Source: an uncultured Veillonella sp.
GTDB taxonomy: Bacteria; Bacillota; Negativicutes; Veillonellales; Veillonellaceae
Assembly: GCA_900544365.1 (NCBI GenBank)
Contig: UQVF01000015.1
Span: 1-33,193 of the forward strand
Reading direction: 5' to 3'
Length of the DNA: 33,193 nucleotides
Shown here: piece after piece, positions 7,904-16,464 of the stretch
Layout: the number at the start of each line of letters is the position of its first letter
Position numbering within the stretch: position 1 is the first letter of the stretch
The notes under the pieces: generated by a model
What the model saw: only the letters and a program-made list of their open reading frames with translations
The model's database searches: none
What the model was told of the DNA's origin: nothing
Made by a program: the position numbers and the translations under genes

Positions 7904-9994
7904 TTATTCTTCTTCACTTTCATCAAAGAAAATCTGTATACTTTGCAATCCATCTGCATGAACTGGTTCACCGATATGAACTGTCATTTGCTCTCCCTCA
8001 GTTCTACCAACGGAATCACCATCTTGCACCTTTGTATCTGATGTCAAAATATAGTCTGCCACAGCTAGCGCATAGTTCTCAGCTTTTTCCGGTTCCCACG
8101 GACAATGTAAGAGCTCAATATTGAGTTGCTTGAACAGTTCCATACCACTAGTGGACACGGAAATAGTACCATCATCTTCAAAGTCCATATCTACCCAGAT
8201 TAAATTTGCCATAGGTAGCATATCATCCCGTAACTGTTCCGTTTCCTCATGGTACTTGCCAGCTTCGTACAAAACTCCATTTGTATATATCGCACTAGCT
8301 CCGGTTTGCTCCGTCGCCACTGCCAGTAACTTAGCTAGTAAAATCCCCTCTTCCAAAGGTTTTCCAGGGCCTTCCACAATACTAATTGCCACATGGCTCG
8401 TATGATTAAGTACCGCATCCAATGCATCATCCCAAAGGTAATTCCTTGTCGCCCCTTGCATAACGGCTTCCATTGGCATAGCAAAGGAGAAGGGTGCCAC
8501 CACTACTTTATAATCATCAATCTCTAAGAAGTGAGCCTCTTCCATATCCTCTTCTGCCACAGTATCTACATCCTTTGTGGCGATGGCAGCACGAACTTTC
8601 ATTCCTTCAGGGCTTGTTATAGATTCGATATCCCATTTAGTGAGCAAGTCCTTTTTAAAACGATTCACATCGAACTCTGCATTGTCCAACAGCACCATGC
8701 CCATAAAACCACGTTTACCAACCATAGGACCTATGCCACCAGTGCCTTCTAGGATTTTTTCAGCCAAATTCCGCATTGCATCAAACAATAGTTGATTCTC
8801 TGCACTTTGTACATCCGCCATATCTATATCTAAGCTCATCGTTTTCTGTATGATACTTTCAATTAAATAGTCACCTACACCATTGGATTGATCTCGCATG
8901 AGTACCAGCAAGGCTTCACTGAAAGAAGATCCTAACAGCGTCAATGTATTCGTATCTCCGTCAAAATAAATGACTTGACCTACAGCACCAGATTTCGTTG
9001 GATTATAGTCGATGTACAAACGGGACGCCTGTTCCCCTTCCCCGGTAGCAGCAAAAAGGCATAGATCCCTCTGTTTAGAAGGAGCTCGTACTTGCGATGG
9101 TTTTGTATCAGGCCCCAATATGTCCATATTCATTACTTCTCGTCCGTGAAGATCAAATTCTAACATTTGACGCACTGAAAGTAAATAGAATTGTTTACCC
9201 TCGTACATAAACATAGGGAAGTTTACTTTCAAGGACGTATATTCCTTTTGATAGGTACCATTCACTACATTAAGCAAGAAACTCAGCCCCTCCGGAGTAT
9301 GTGGATACCGCCGTAATAAATTCATCCATTCTTGAGGGGACACCCCTTTCCACTCGCTTTGAATAACATTCCATACATCAGGCACTAACCCTCGATACAC
9401 CCGGGATATATCCGTCATATACCGTTCGTGAATAGTAAGACCAGAGTCCACCACATTGATAGTAGCACCTTGTCCCAGTGCACTTCTACGAAGGTACTTT
9501 TCGATAGTACTAATAGCGAGGTCCTTATCTGCGACGTAATAAGTAAAGGTAGCCACTCCATCCGGAATGCGTAGTGTTGAGCCGCTGACAACGTTATTTT
9601 CTTCTAAAGCTCTTGAGATTTTTGTATCCAATCGTTTAAACTGTTTAGCATCTCCTAACGATGCATCCAATACAACATGAATATGGTGTAAATTCCCTAA
9701 TTCTGCAATGACTGTTCCTTCTTGATATAGCTTAGCGCCATGAGGTATACCGAGCTCCTCCAAGGAGATGAGTATTTCCTCTACTAGTTCATCCCCTTCA
9801 TCCATGGAAAACCTAAGTACGCAATGATCGATTTCACCATTGTCTTTATACACAGATTCCCCTTCATGGATGGTGCCCACATCCGTAAGTTTATGTTCCA
9901 GTAATACTTCCAAAGAACCGCGGCAAGAATCATCAAATTGAGCCGGAATATATAGTTCATAAGATATTTGTTTTTTCTTTTCTTCTGTTGCCAT
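7904..9994 (-). CDS. SUKH (SMI1/KNR4) - DUF4261 multidomain protein, copy 1
   Basis: This 696-residue soluble protein shows three parts. Residues 1-195 are an acidic alpha/beta region I cannot name. Residues about 205-370 fit a SUKH (SMI1/KNR4) domain: W-x(7)-W, TPEGLSFLLNVVNGTY, MFMYEGKQFYLLS, then a YIDYNPTKSG...VIYFDGD core. Residues about 432-690 fit DUF4261 (FKKDLLTKWDI, VVVAPFSFAMPMEAV, LLAKLLAVAT, ISTSGMELFKQLNIE, DGDSVGRTEGE). SUKH domains are common in immunity proteins against polymorphic toxins, but no toxin gene is nearby, so immunity is only a possibility. The start is supported by GGAG upstream and by the identical start context of the paralogue at 15347. It lies downstream of the DUF4911 gene with a 75-base gap. 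Confidence 0.8.
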   Translation of the reverse strand: MATEEKKKQISYELYIPAQFDDSCRGSLEVLLEHKLTDVGTIHEGESVYKDNGEIDHCVLRFSMDEGDELVEEILISLEELGIPHGAKLYQEGTVIAELGNLHHIHVVLDASLGDAKQFKRLDTKISRALEENNVVSGSTLRIPDGVATFTYYVADKDLAISTIEKYLRRSALGQGATINVVDSGLTIHERYMTDISRVYRGLVPDVWNVIQSEWKGVSPQEWMNLLRRYPHTPEGLSFLLNVVNGTYQKEYTSLKVNFPMFMYEGKQFYLLSVRQMLEFDLHGREVMNMDILGPDTKPSQVRAPSKQRDLCLFAATGEGEQASRLYIDYNPTKSGAVGQVIYFDGDTNTLTLLGSSFSEALLVLMRDQSNGVGDYLIESIIQKTMSLDIDMADVQSAENQLLFDAMRNLAEKILEGTGGIGPMVGKRGFMGMVLLDNAEFDVNRFKKDLLTKWDIESITSPEGMKVRAAIATKDVDTVAEEDMEEAHFLEIDDYKVVVAPFSFAMPMEAVMQGATRNYLWDDALDAVLNHTSHVAISIVEGPGKPLEEGILLAKLLAVATEQTGASAIYTNGVLYEAGKYHEETEQLRDDMLPMANLIWVDMDFEDDGTISVSTSGMELFKQLNIELLHCPWEPEKAENYALAVADYILTSDTKVQDGDSVGRTEGEQMTVHIGEPVHADGLQSIQIFFDESEEE

Positions 9995-10069
9995 ATCTCT
10001 TAGTTCTCCACTCTACTCACCAATATGCAATGCTAGTACAACTTACATGATTTCTCTTTCAGATCGTCC

Positions 10070-10294
10070 TCAATCCAAGAGAGTTACAGAAACGGGTAGG
10101 GATTGTAAAATTTGTTTTGCTAACTCACGGGTAGATTCTGTTGTACGAACCATGCACAATCCTTCTGTATTGACCGTTGTCATCACCCCTACATATTCAT
10201 AGCCCTCTAAAATGCGATTCACATAATTCGTATGCTGTCGTTCAATCTGAAAGTACACATACTGCGGATCATACACAATGTCCTGTTCTTGCAT
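10070..10294 (-). CDS. DUF4911 domain protein
   Basis: A 74-residue protein with the layout of the DUF4911 family: FQIERQHTNYVNRILEGYEYVGVMTT followed by a short beta-alpha end (ILQSLPVSVTLL). The fold looks like a small ferredoxin-like alpha/beta domain. The reaction or partner is unknown. It follows the U32 peptidase gene by 28 bases and is likely in the same mRNA. A ribosome site (AGGAGGAC) is visible before ATG at 10294. Confidence 0.75.
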   Translation of the reverse strand: MQEQDIVYDPQYVYFQIERQHTNYVNRILEGYEYVGVMTTVNTEGLCMVRTTESTRELAKQILQSLPVSVTLLD

Positions 10295-10322
10295 CTTAGT
10301 CCTCCTCTTATGTAGTAAGAAA

Positions 10323-11555
10323 TTATTTTTGCTTTGTTTCCCGACGCATCATGGAGTATTCTTCCAAAGGTGTATCGATGTATAGACGTACTTTCATTTG
10401 CGCATGTTTCGCCACATCGATGTCGTTTCCATCTTCATCGGTAATTCGAGTAATGACATGTTTCACCAATGGTCCATTCGGTTGACAGAACTCCACTTCT
10501 TCTCCAACCTTGAAATTATTACGTTGTTCCATATACGCATAACCTTCTTCCGCATTGTATCCTTCTACGAGGCCAATAAAGTCATGAGTTTGCGTATTGG
10601 AAGATTTACCATAGTTTTGTGCTTCTTCACCTGGTTTTTCCATGGCAAAGGCCTCTGTGTATGGACGGTGAGAGATTTTTTCTAATTCTGCATACCATTC
10701 ATCACGTACATACCAATCGTCACCTTCTTCTAAGAATGTATCAATCGCTTCACGATACACTTTAGATACAGTTGCTGCATAGTGTACAGATTTCATACGA
10801 CCTTCGATTTTCAAGCTATCTACACCGGCTTTGTACAACTCAGGGATATATTTCAACAAGCACAAATCTTTAGAATTAAAGATGTATGTACCATGTTCGT
10901 CTTCTTCGATTGGGTAGTATTCGCCAGGACGGTTTTCTTCCACCAAATTATATTTCCAGCGACATGCTTGTGTACAAGCCCCACGGTTTGCATCGCGGTT
11001 GGTCATGTAATTACTCAACAAACAACGACCGGAATAAGAAATACACATGGCACCATGGACGAAAGCTTCGATTTCCACATCTGCTTTTTCACGCATCGTC
11101 TTGATATCTTCAATGCTGACTTCACGAGCTACCACAACACGAGCTGCCCCTTGTTCTTTCCAGAACTGGGTTGTTAGATAGTTCGTCGTATTCGCTTGGG
11201 TACTTACATGCAATTCTAAGCCTGGAGCCACGCGTTTTGCCAACAAGAAAATACCTAAGTCTGCTACGATGATGGCATCCACTTTGATACTTTCTAAAAA
11301 TTGTAAGTACTCTTCTAACCCTGTTAAGTCCTCATTATGAGGAATAATGTTACAAGTCACATAGATTTTTTTGCCATGGCTATGTACAAATTCTACGGCC
11401 TCTTTCAACTGATCATTGTCAAAGTTAGAGCTAGCGGCACGCAAGCCAAAAGCACGGCCTGCGCAATATACGGCATCTGCACCATAGCGGATGGCCATTT
11501 TTAATTTATCCATATTACCAGCTGGGGCTAGTAATTCCATATGTCGTTTCTTCAT
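10323..11555 (-). CDS. U32 family peptidase-like tRNA hydroxylation protein (TrhP/YrrO type)
   Basis: The 410-residue protein carries the U32 signature at residues 163-181 (EAFVHGAMCISYSGRCLLS), with further cysteines at 194 and 198, which in this family ligate an iron-sulfur cluster. The N-terminus (ELLAPAGNMDKLKMAIRYGADAVY) is typical of the TIM-barrel part. U32 proteins of this type (YrrN/YrrO in Bacillus, TrhP in E. coli) make 5-hydroxyuridine at the wobble position of tRNAs. The upstream neighbour encodes a TrmR-type methyltransferase, which modifies the same base, so the context fits well. RBS AAAGGAT lies before ATG 11555, and the gap to trmR is 3 bases. A role as a true protease is unlikely. 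Confidence 0.85.
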   Translation of the reverse strand: MKKRHMELLAPAGNMDKLKMAIRYGADAVYCAGRAFGLRAASSNFDNDQLKEAVEFVHSHGKKIYVTCNIIPHNEDLTGLEEYLQFLESIKVDAIIVADLGIFLLAKRVAPGLELHVSTQANTTNYLTTQFWKEQGAARVVVAREVSIEDIKTMREKADVEIEAFVHGAMCISYSGRCLLSNYMTNRDANRGACTQACRWKYNLVEENRPGEYYPIEEDEHGTYIFNSKDLCLLKYIPELYKAGVDSLKIEGRMKSVHYAATVSKVYREAIDTFLEEGDDWYVRDEWYAELEKISHRPYTEAFAMEKPGEEAQNYGKSSNTQTHDFIGLVEGYNAEEGYAYMEQRNNFKVGEEVEFCQPNGPLVKHVITRITDEDGNDIDVAKHAQMKVRLYIDTPLEEYSMMRRETKQK

Positions 11556-11558
11556 AAT

Positions 11559-12155
11559 CTATCCTTTCCATACACTCACACTCATGCCATCTCCCATAGG
11601 GTAAATGGTGGTGTTGTAGTGTTCTTTTTGTTCTACATAAGTTAAGTACTCTTGCAGCCGCTTCACAATGGTTTTAAAGCGACGTGGCGGTTCTTTATCT
11701 CCCCGCACATAGCCACGGAATAACACATTATCTGCTAGTACTACTGCGCCTTTTGCGAGCTTCGGCTCGATGAGCTCCAATTGCTTTAAGTACTGCCCTT
11801 TCGGACCATCTAGAAACACTAAGTCAAAAGGTCCTTCCACAGTTTCTAATAAATCTGTGGCATCTCCTTTCAGCAACGTAATTTTATCTCCGTACTCCGA
11901 CTGCGAAATAAAATGGGTTGCCATCCCATGGCGCACATCGTCTAATTCCATAGTGATTAACTGACCTTCTTTGTCCATATGTTTTGCCAATAACAAAGAC
12001 GAGTACCCAATGGCAGTACCCACTTCCAAGACACGTTTCGGCTTGTACAAGCCGATTAAGTCTTCAAATAGTTCTACTTCCGACTCTCGTAAAATTGGCA
12101 CATCATGCAAGAGTGCATAAATACGTTGTTCATTTAAAATCTCTTTAATTTTCAT
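11559..12155 (-). CDS. trmR: tRNA 5-hydroxyuridine O-methyltransferase TrmR (YrrM type)
   Basis: A 198-residue class I SAM-dependent O-methyltransferase of the family-3 type. Motif I is VLEVGTAIGYSSLLLA (about residues 41-56), the acidic motif is ITMELDD, then FDLVFLDGPKGQY and ADNVLFRGYV, which hold the metal and SAM contacts. TrmR methylates ho5U34 to mo5U34 in tRNAs read by NNU/NNG decoders. Gene order with mltG before and a U32 gene after is the same as yrrL-yrrM-yrrO in Bacillus. Its first 11 bases overlap the end of mltG, so translation is probably coupled. A general small-molecule O-methyltransferase is the alternative; the context makes TrmR more likely. Confidence 0.85.
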   Translation of the reverse strand: MKIKEILNEQRIYALLHDVPILRESEVELFEDLIGLYKPKRVLEVGTAIGYSSLLLAKHMDKEGQLITMELDDVRHGMATHFISQSEYGDKITLLKGDATDLLETVEGPFDLVFLDGPKGQYLKQLELIEPKLAKGAVVLADNVLFRGYVRGDKEPPRRFKTIVKRLQEYLTYVEQKEHYNTTIYPMGDGMSVSVWKG

Positions 12156-13152
12156 AAATTTGATCCACTATTTTCAAATGCTCATCATAGGTTTTTGTAA
12201 AATGATGATGTCCCTCTTTGTCGGCTACAAAGAATAAATACTCTGTCGGTGGTGCATAGAGAACCGCCTCCATGGATTTGATGCCTGGGTTTGCAATTGG
12301 CCCCGGTGGTAATCCTTTATGAAGATATGTGTTGTATGGGCTTTCTAGTTTTGTATCTTCAATCGTAATCAGTGGTTTCGGATATCCTAGAATGTATTGG
12401 ATACTAGCACAAGACTCCAAAGGCATCCCTGTTTTTAAACGCTGACGGAATACAGCCGCAATGATAGGACGATCTTCGTCGAACTTCGCTTCTTTTTCTA
12501 CCAATGATGCCAATGTGATAAACTCAAATATAGTCATTCCTTGGGCTTCAATATCTTGTCGCATTTTCGGCGTCAATTGACGATTCATTTCATCCGCCAT
12601 AATAGCCATGACATCTTCCGCTTTGCTCCCTACAGGAATCTCATAGGTGCTAGGGAATAGGAATCCTTCTACACGATACGTAACAGGTCTTGTACCCACC
12701 ATATAATCATATGGGGCATAGGTTTTTCCTTTTTCCATGAATGCATACTGCGTATCGATGCCTTGTTCTTCGATGCGTTTTCCAATTTCACCAATAGTAA
12801 ATCCTTCCGGAATGGTGAGCTTCACCGTTTGTAATCTCCCTTGTTGAAGCAAGCCAATGATTTCGCTCAAGCTAACATGATGAGGGATTTGGTAATACCC
12901 ATGTTGTAATTTATCCATGGTCCCCGTCAAGCGCAAGGCTACACGGAACACTGTTGGGGACGTGATGAGGCCTCTTTCATAGAGCACATCGCCAATCTCC
13001 GCACCGGTTTGGTTCTCACTAATGACAACCGTTTCTACATCCTCCTTAGAACCACCTGTCCAAGGAATATAATACATACCTGCTAGCACACCAAGTACAG
13101 TGACCAACAGAATCGCTACACATCCGTAGATGTATTTTACATATTGTTTCAC
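12145..13152 (-). CDS. mltG: endolytic murein transglycosylase MltG
   Basis: A membrane-anchored protein of 335 residues: one N-terminal membrane segment (about residues 8-26), then a LysM-like subdomain (ISENQTGAEIGDVLYERGLI) and the YceG catalytic domain. FITLASLVEKEAKFDEDRPIIAAVFRQRL contains the catalytic Glu, and LESPYNTYLHKGLPPGPIANPG is highly characteristic. MltG cuts nascent glycan strands and so sets their length. I chose GTG at 13152 because AAGGAG lies 7 bases before it and the promoter -10 box (13180-13185) lies inside the longer upstream frame. Confidence 0.93.
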   Translation of the reverse strand: MKQYVKYIYGCVAILLVTVLGVLAGMYYIPWTGGSKEDVETVVISENQTGAEIGDVLYERGLITSPTVFRVALRLTGTMDKLQHGYYQIPHHVSLSEIIGLLQQGRLQTVKLTIPEGFTIGEIGKRIEEQGIDTQYAFMEKGKTYAPYDYMVGTRPVTYRVEGFLFPSTYEIPVGSKAEDVMAIMADEMNRQLTPKMRQDIEAQGMTIFEFITLASLVEKEAKFDEDRPIIAAVFRQRLKTGMPLESCASIQYILGYPKPLITIEDTKLESPYNTYLHKGLPPGPIANPGIKSMEAVLYAPPTEYLFFVADKEGHHHFTKTYDEHLKIVDQIYEN

Positions 13153-13179
13153 AGCAATCTCCTTTTCAATGAATACTAT

Positions 13180-13209
13180 ATTATACCATTTTAGGAGTGT
13201 ATATAGCAA
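13180..13209 (-). promoter_or_regulatory. promoter of mltG-trmR-U32-DUF4911
   Basis: A perfect TATAAT (13180-13185, minus strand) with TTGCTA (13204-13209) 18 bases upstream. It sits 27 bases before the GTG start and directly behind the terminator of SUKH copy 2. Confidence 0.55.
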
Positions 13210-13224
13210 TTTTTCTATATATAG

Positions 13225-13255
13225 AAAAAGGGCTGTTACAATTCTACAGCCCCTT
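13225..13255 (-). terminator. terminator of SUKH-DUF4261 gene 2
   Basis: A GGGCTGT/ACAGCCC hairpin (13230-13252) followed by T5 on the minus strand, starting 10 bases after the stop codon. Confidence 0.75.
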
Positions 13256-13262
13256 TCATTAT

Positions 13263-15347
13263 TTATGCTCCTTCACTTTCATTAAAGAAAATTTGTATAC
13301 TCTGTAATCCATCTGCACGGACTGGTTCATCGATGTGAACCACCAGTTCTTCTGTCTCTGTTCTGCCGATAGAATCACCATCATTTATCTCTTTCCCGGA
13401 TGTCAATATAAAATTCGCCACACTAAGGATATACTTCCAAGCACGCTCTGGATCCCAAGGACAATGCAAGAATTCCACATTGAGTTGGTCGAGCTCTTCC
13501 ATACCATTCGTATACAAGGATACGGTTCCATCTTCTTCAAAATCGATATCAACCCACACGAGGTTCATCATAGGCAACACATTATCTCGTAGATTCTCTG
13601 TTTCTTGGTAGTACTTGTCCGCTTCATAGAGGACGCCATGCATATAGATAGCAGTAGCTCCTGTTTGCACTGTTGCCACTGCAAGTAACTTCGACAGCAA
13701 AACACTTTCTTCCAATGCATTACCCGTACCTTCTACGATACTGATCGCTACATGGTTCGTATGTTTCTTAACCACGTCTAAGGCATTGTCAAAGAGGTAA
13801 TTCCGCAACGCCCCCGATTCTAATGCTTCCGCAGGCATAGCAAAGGCGAATGGTGCTATCACAACTTTCACATCATCAATGATTAAAACGTGTGCTTCCT
13901 CCATATCTGCTGTATCTACAGAATCCACATCTTTCGTAACCACTGCTGCTCCTGCTTTCATATCATTTGCACTCGTTGCGGAAACAATATCCCATTGATC
14001 GAGCAAATCCTGTTTAAATTGCTCCATATCAAAGGTAGCATTTTCTAACAATACCATGCCCATACATCCACTTCTAAGGGTTGTAGGACTCATGCCATCT
14101 TCTATGGTACTTTCAGCTAGGATAGCCATAGTACTCATCAGGAGCTGATTATCATCGCTGTCAAGGTCTAATGTTTCTACATTCAAATTCATGATGTGTT
14201 CCATAACGCTTTCTAGAATGGAATCCGCTAAATTGTCAGACATTTCATCCATAATCTCTAACAAGGCGTGACCGAAAGACGGCGCCAACACCTCTAGCCT
14301 ATGCGTGTCCCCATTGTAATAGATTACCTGTCCTACATGACCGGATTTTGTCGGATTATAGTCAAGGTAGAAACGCGATGCCTCTTCCCCTTCCCCAGTA
14401 GTCGCAAACAAGCACAGATTTCTCTGTTTAGAAGGCGCTCGTACTTGTGACGGTTTTACATCAGGCCCTAATATATCCATGTTCATCACATCTTGTCCAT
14501 GAAGATCAAATTCTAGCATTTGACGTGCGGACAGCAAGTAGAATCGTTTGCCTTCATAGAGGAACATAGGGAATATAACCTTCATAGATGTGTATTCCTG
14601 TTGGTACGTACCATTCACACTATTGAGCAAGAAGCTAAGGCCTTCTGGTGTGTCTGGATAACGTTGTAACAAACGCATCCACTCTTGCGAAGAGATACCT
14701 TTCCACTCATTTTTAATCGCAGTCCACAAATCAGGCACTACCCCACGATAGATACTATATATATCTGTCATAAACCGTTCATGAATCGTAAGTCCAGAGT
14801 CTACCACATCGATTGTAGCTCCTTTCCCTAGCGTACTTCTACGAAGATATTTCTCAATGGTGTTAACTGCAAGGTCCTTATCTGCTACATAATAGGCAAA
14901 GGTAGCTACCCCCTCTGGGATACGTAGTGTGGTACCACTGACAACATTATTCTCTTTCAAAGCCTTAGAAATTTTTGTATCCAATCGTTTGAACTGTTTC
15001 GCATCCCCTAATGAGGTATCCAACACAACATGGATATGATGTAAATTGCCTAATTCTGCAATAACATTTCCATTTTGATATAACTTAGCACCACAAGGTA
15101 CACCTGCTTCTCTCAAGCAGAGAAGTATTTCCTCTACGAATTCATCCCCTTCATCCATAGAAAACCGAAGTACACAATGGTCAATTTCACCATTTTCTTT
15201 ATACATCGATTCCCCTTCATGCACAGTCCCTATATCTTCTAACATATCCTCCATCAGTGCTTCTAATGAACGTCGAATCTCCTCGTCAAATTGGGCGGGA
15301 ATATATAGTTCATACTGAATTTGTGTGTTCTTTTCTTCTGTTGCCAT
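13263..15347 (-). CDS. SUKH (SMI1/KNR4) - DUF4261 multidomain protein, copy 2
   Basis: The 694-residue paralogue of the gene at 7904-9994, colinear over its full length. It has the same N-terminal region of unknown fold, the same SUKH core (WKGISSQEWMRLLQRYPDTPEGLSFLL, FYLDYNPTKSG, VIYYNGD) and the same DUF4261 end (VVIAPFAFAMPAEAL, LLSKLLAVATVQTGA, DGDSIGRTETE). The middle linker (about residues 370-430) and the start of DUF4261 are the most diverged. ATG at 15347 was chosen over longer frames because the paralogue starts at the same MATEEK, with the same upstream bases (GGAGAAGTAAGAGAT). Terminators stand on both sides, so it is probably its own transcription unit, inserted between the DUF1292 gene and mltG. 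Function is unknown; immunity is a family-based guess. Confidence 0.8.
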   Translation of the reverse strand: MATEEKNTQIQYELYIPAQFDEEIRRSLEALMEDMLEDIGTVHEGESMYKENGEIDHCVLRFSMDEGDEFVEEILLCLREAGVPCGAKLYQNGNVIAELGNLHHIHVVLDTSLGDAKQFKRLDTKISKALKENNVVSGTTLRIPEGVATFAYYVADKDLAVNTIEKYLRRSTLGKGATIDVVDSGLTIHERFMTDIYSIYRGVVPDLWTAIKNEWKGISSQEWMRLLQRYPDTPEGLSFLLNSVNGTYQQEYTSMKVIFPMFLYEGKRFYLLSARQMLEFDLHGQDVMNMDILGPDVKPSQVRAPSKQRNLCLFATTGEGEEASRFYLDYNPTKSGHVGQVIYYNGDTHRLEVLAPSFGHALLEIMDEMSDNLADSILESVMEHIMNLNVETLDLDSDDNQLLMSTMAILAESTIEDGMSPTTLRSGCMGMVLLENATFDMEQFKQDLLDQWDIVSATSANDMKAGAAVVTKDVDSVDTADMEEAHVLIIDDVKVVIAPFAFAMPAEALESGALRNYLFDNALDVVKKHTNHVAISIVEGTGNALEESVLLSKLLAVATVQTGATAIYMHGVLYEADKYYQETENLRDNVLPMMNLVWVDIDFEEDGTVSLYTNGMEELDQLNVEFLHCPWDPERAWKYILSVANFILTSGKEINDGDSIGRTETEELVVHIDEPVRADGLQSIQIFFNESEGA

Positions 15348-15402
15348 ATCTCTTACTTCTCCACTGTACTCATTGTTTCTAAACATGATGACCACCATAC
15401 AG

Positions 15403-15448
15403 AAAAAGAGCTGCAACGGAACTGCCTATCGGCAATCTGTTACAGCCC
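15403..15448 (-). terminator. terminator of the alaS-ireB-ruvX-DUF1292 operon
   Basis: A long imperfect hairpin (15408-15448; outer arms GAGCTG/CAGCCC, inner TGCC TAT CGGCA) followed by T5 on the minus strand, about 10 bases after the DUF1292 stop codon. Confidence 0.7.
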
Positions 15449-15458
15449 TTACTAGCGA

Positions 15459-15731
15459 TTAGTCCATTTCTTCGTATAATTTAATGACTGCATCGAATTC
15501 TTCATCAGTTGGAGCCACGTAAACTTGTTCTCCCTCTTCTTCATCAATGCGCGCAATAATCACTTCTGGTTCATCATGTTCAGTGTCTTCTTCTGGAGGA
15601 AGAGAGACTAGAATGGCAAATGCTTTTCCATCATGTTGGATGAGCATTTCTTCTTCATAGTACTTTTCTTCTCCATTTTCATCTTCAATGACAATCACAG
15701 ATACTTCACCTTCGTAACCTTGTTCGATCAT
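15459..15731 (-). CDS. DUF1292 domain protein (YrzB type)
   Basis: A very acidic 90-residue protein with the DUF1292 pattern: VSVIVIEDENGEEKYYEEEMLIQHDGKAFAILVSLPPEE, then EPEVIIARIDEEEGEQVYVAP. Members are small soluble proteins of unknown function that sit between ruvX and mltG in many Firmicutes, as here. AAGGAGG precedes ATG 15731, and the gap to ruvX is 10 bases. It is the last gene before a strong terminator. Confidence 0.88.
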   Translation of the reverse strand: MIEQGYEGEVSVIVIEDENGEEKYYEEEMLIQHDGKAFAILVSLPPEEDTEHDEPEVIIARIDEEEGEQVYVAPTDEEFDAVIKLYEEMD

Positions 15732-15741
15732 GGTAACCTCC

Positions 15742-16152
15742 TTATGAACGACTATCTAAATATCCTTGTAAAATGACAACAGCTGCCATCTTATCAATGA
15801 CTTCTTTCCGTTTTTTACGACTTACATCAGCGGCAATTAAAGATTTCTCCGCCATCACTGTAGATAGACGTTCATCCCAAAATACAACTGGCGTAGAGAT
15901 GACTTCTTTCATCTTTTCCACAAAGGCTTCCGTTTTTTCTGCCCGTTCCCCTTTGGTACCATTCATATTTTTCGGCATCCCTACCACAATGGTGTCTACC
16001 TCATATTCACGGATCAATTCCGCAATACGCTGAAAGTCTTTTTCGTGAGACGTACGGCGAATGGTTTCAATGCCTTGCGCTGTAATATACAGCGCATCAC
16101 TGCATGCGACACCAATCGTCCGACTTCCCACATCTAGTGCCATAATTCGCAT
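15742..16152 (-). CDS. ruvX: Holliday-junction-resolvase-like protein RuvX/YqgF
   Basis: A 136-residue RNase H-fold protein. IMALDVGSRTIGVACSD holds the first catalytic Asp, TIVVGMPKNMNGTKGERAEKTEAF and VVFWDERLSTVMAEKSL hold the next acidic positions, and DKMAAVVILQGYLD is the usual C-terminus. In E. coli YqgF acts in 16S rRNA 5'-end maturation; a resolvase role is also proposed. The start codon shares bases with the ireB stop (TAATG), so the two are translationally coupled. Confidence 0.93.
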   Translation of the reverse strand: MRIMALDVGSRTIGVACSDALYITAQGIETIRRTSHEKDFQRIAELIREYEVDTIVVGMPKNMNGTKGERAEKTEAFVEKMKEVISTPVVFWDERLSTVMAEKSLIAADVSRKKRKEVIDKMAAVVILQGYLDSRS

Positions 16153-16412
16153 TATAATTGTTTCGCTTTCACATACTCTTTTACAAGTTCTTCAATGAGC
16201 TCATCTCGTTCGATACTACGAATATCTTTCCGAGCATTGTTGTAGCTTGTAATATACGTTGGATCTCCCGAAATGAGATATCCTGTGATTTGACTAATCG
16301 GGTTATACCCTTTTTCCACTAGTGCTTGAAACACATGTTGGAATACTTCCTCTGGTGTTAACGGCGTAGTTTGTACCGGTTTAATCACCATTGTTTTATC
16401 TGAAAGATTCAT
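16152..16412 (-). CDS. ireB: IreB family regulatory phosphoprotein (DUF965)
   Basis: An 86-residue protein, close to the usual length of the family, with the conserved MNLSDKTMVIKP start, a GYNPISQITGYLISGDPTYITSYNNAR core and the charged ERDELIEELVKEYV helix. In Enterococcus IreB is a substrate of the Ser/Thr kinase IreK and affects cephalosporin resistance; its role here is unknown. ATG at 16412 is chosen because AAGGAGGG lies 5 bases before it and family members start there. The order alaS-ireB-ruvX is the standard Firmicutes arrangement. Confidence 0.9.
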   Translation of the reverse strand: MNLSDKTMVIKPVQTTPLTPEEVFQHVFQALVEKGYNPISQITGYLISGDPTYITSYNNARKDIRSIERDELIEELVKEYVKAKQL

Positions 16413-16464
16413 ACAATCCCTCCTTATTATGAGTTTTCTACTGAAAGTCTCATCTATAGTAAGC

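Noticed and set aside
12991..13209. Longer mltG from TTG 13209
   Set aside because: The extension contains the promoter -10 box, and GTG 13152 has a perfect ribosome site.
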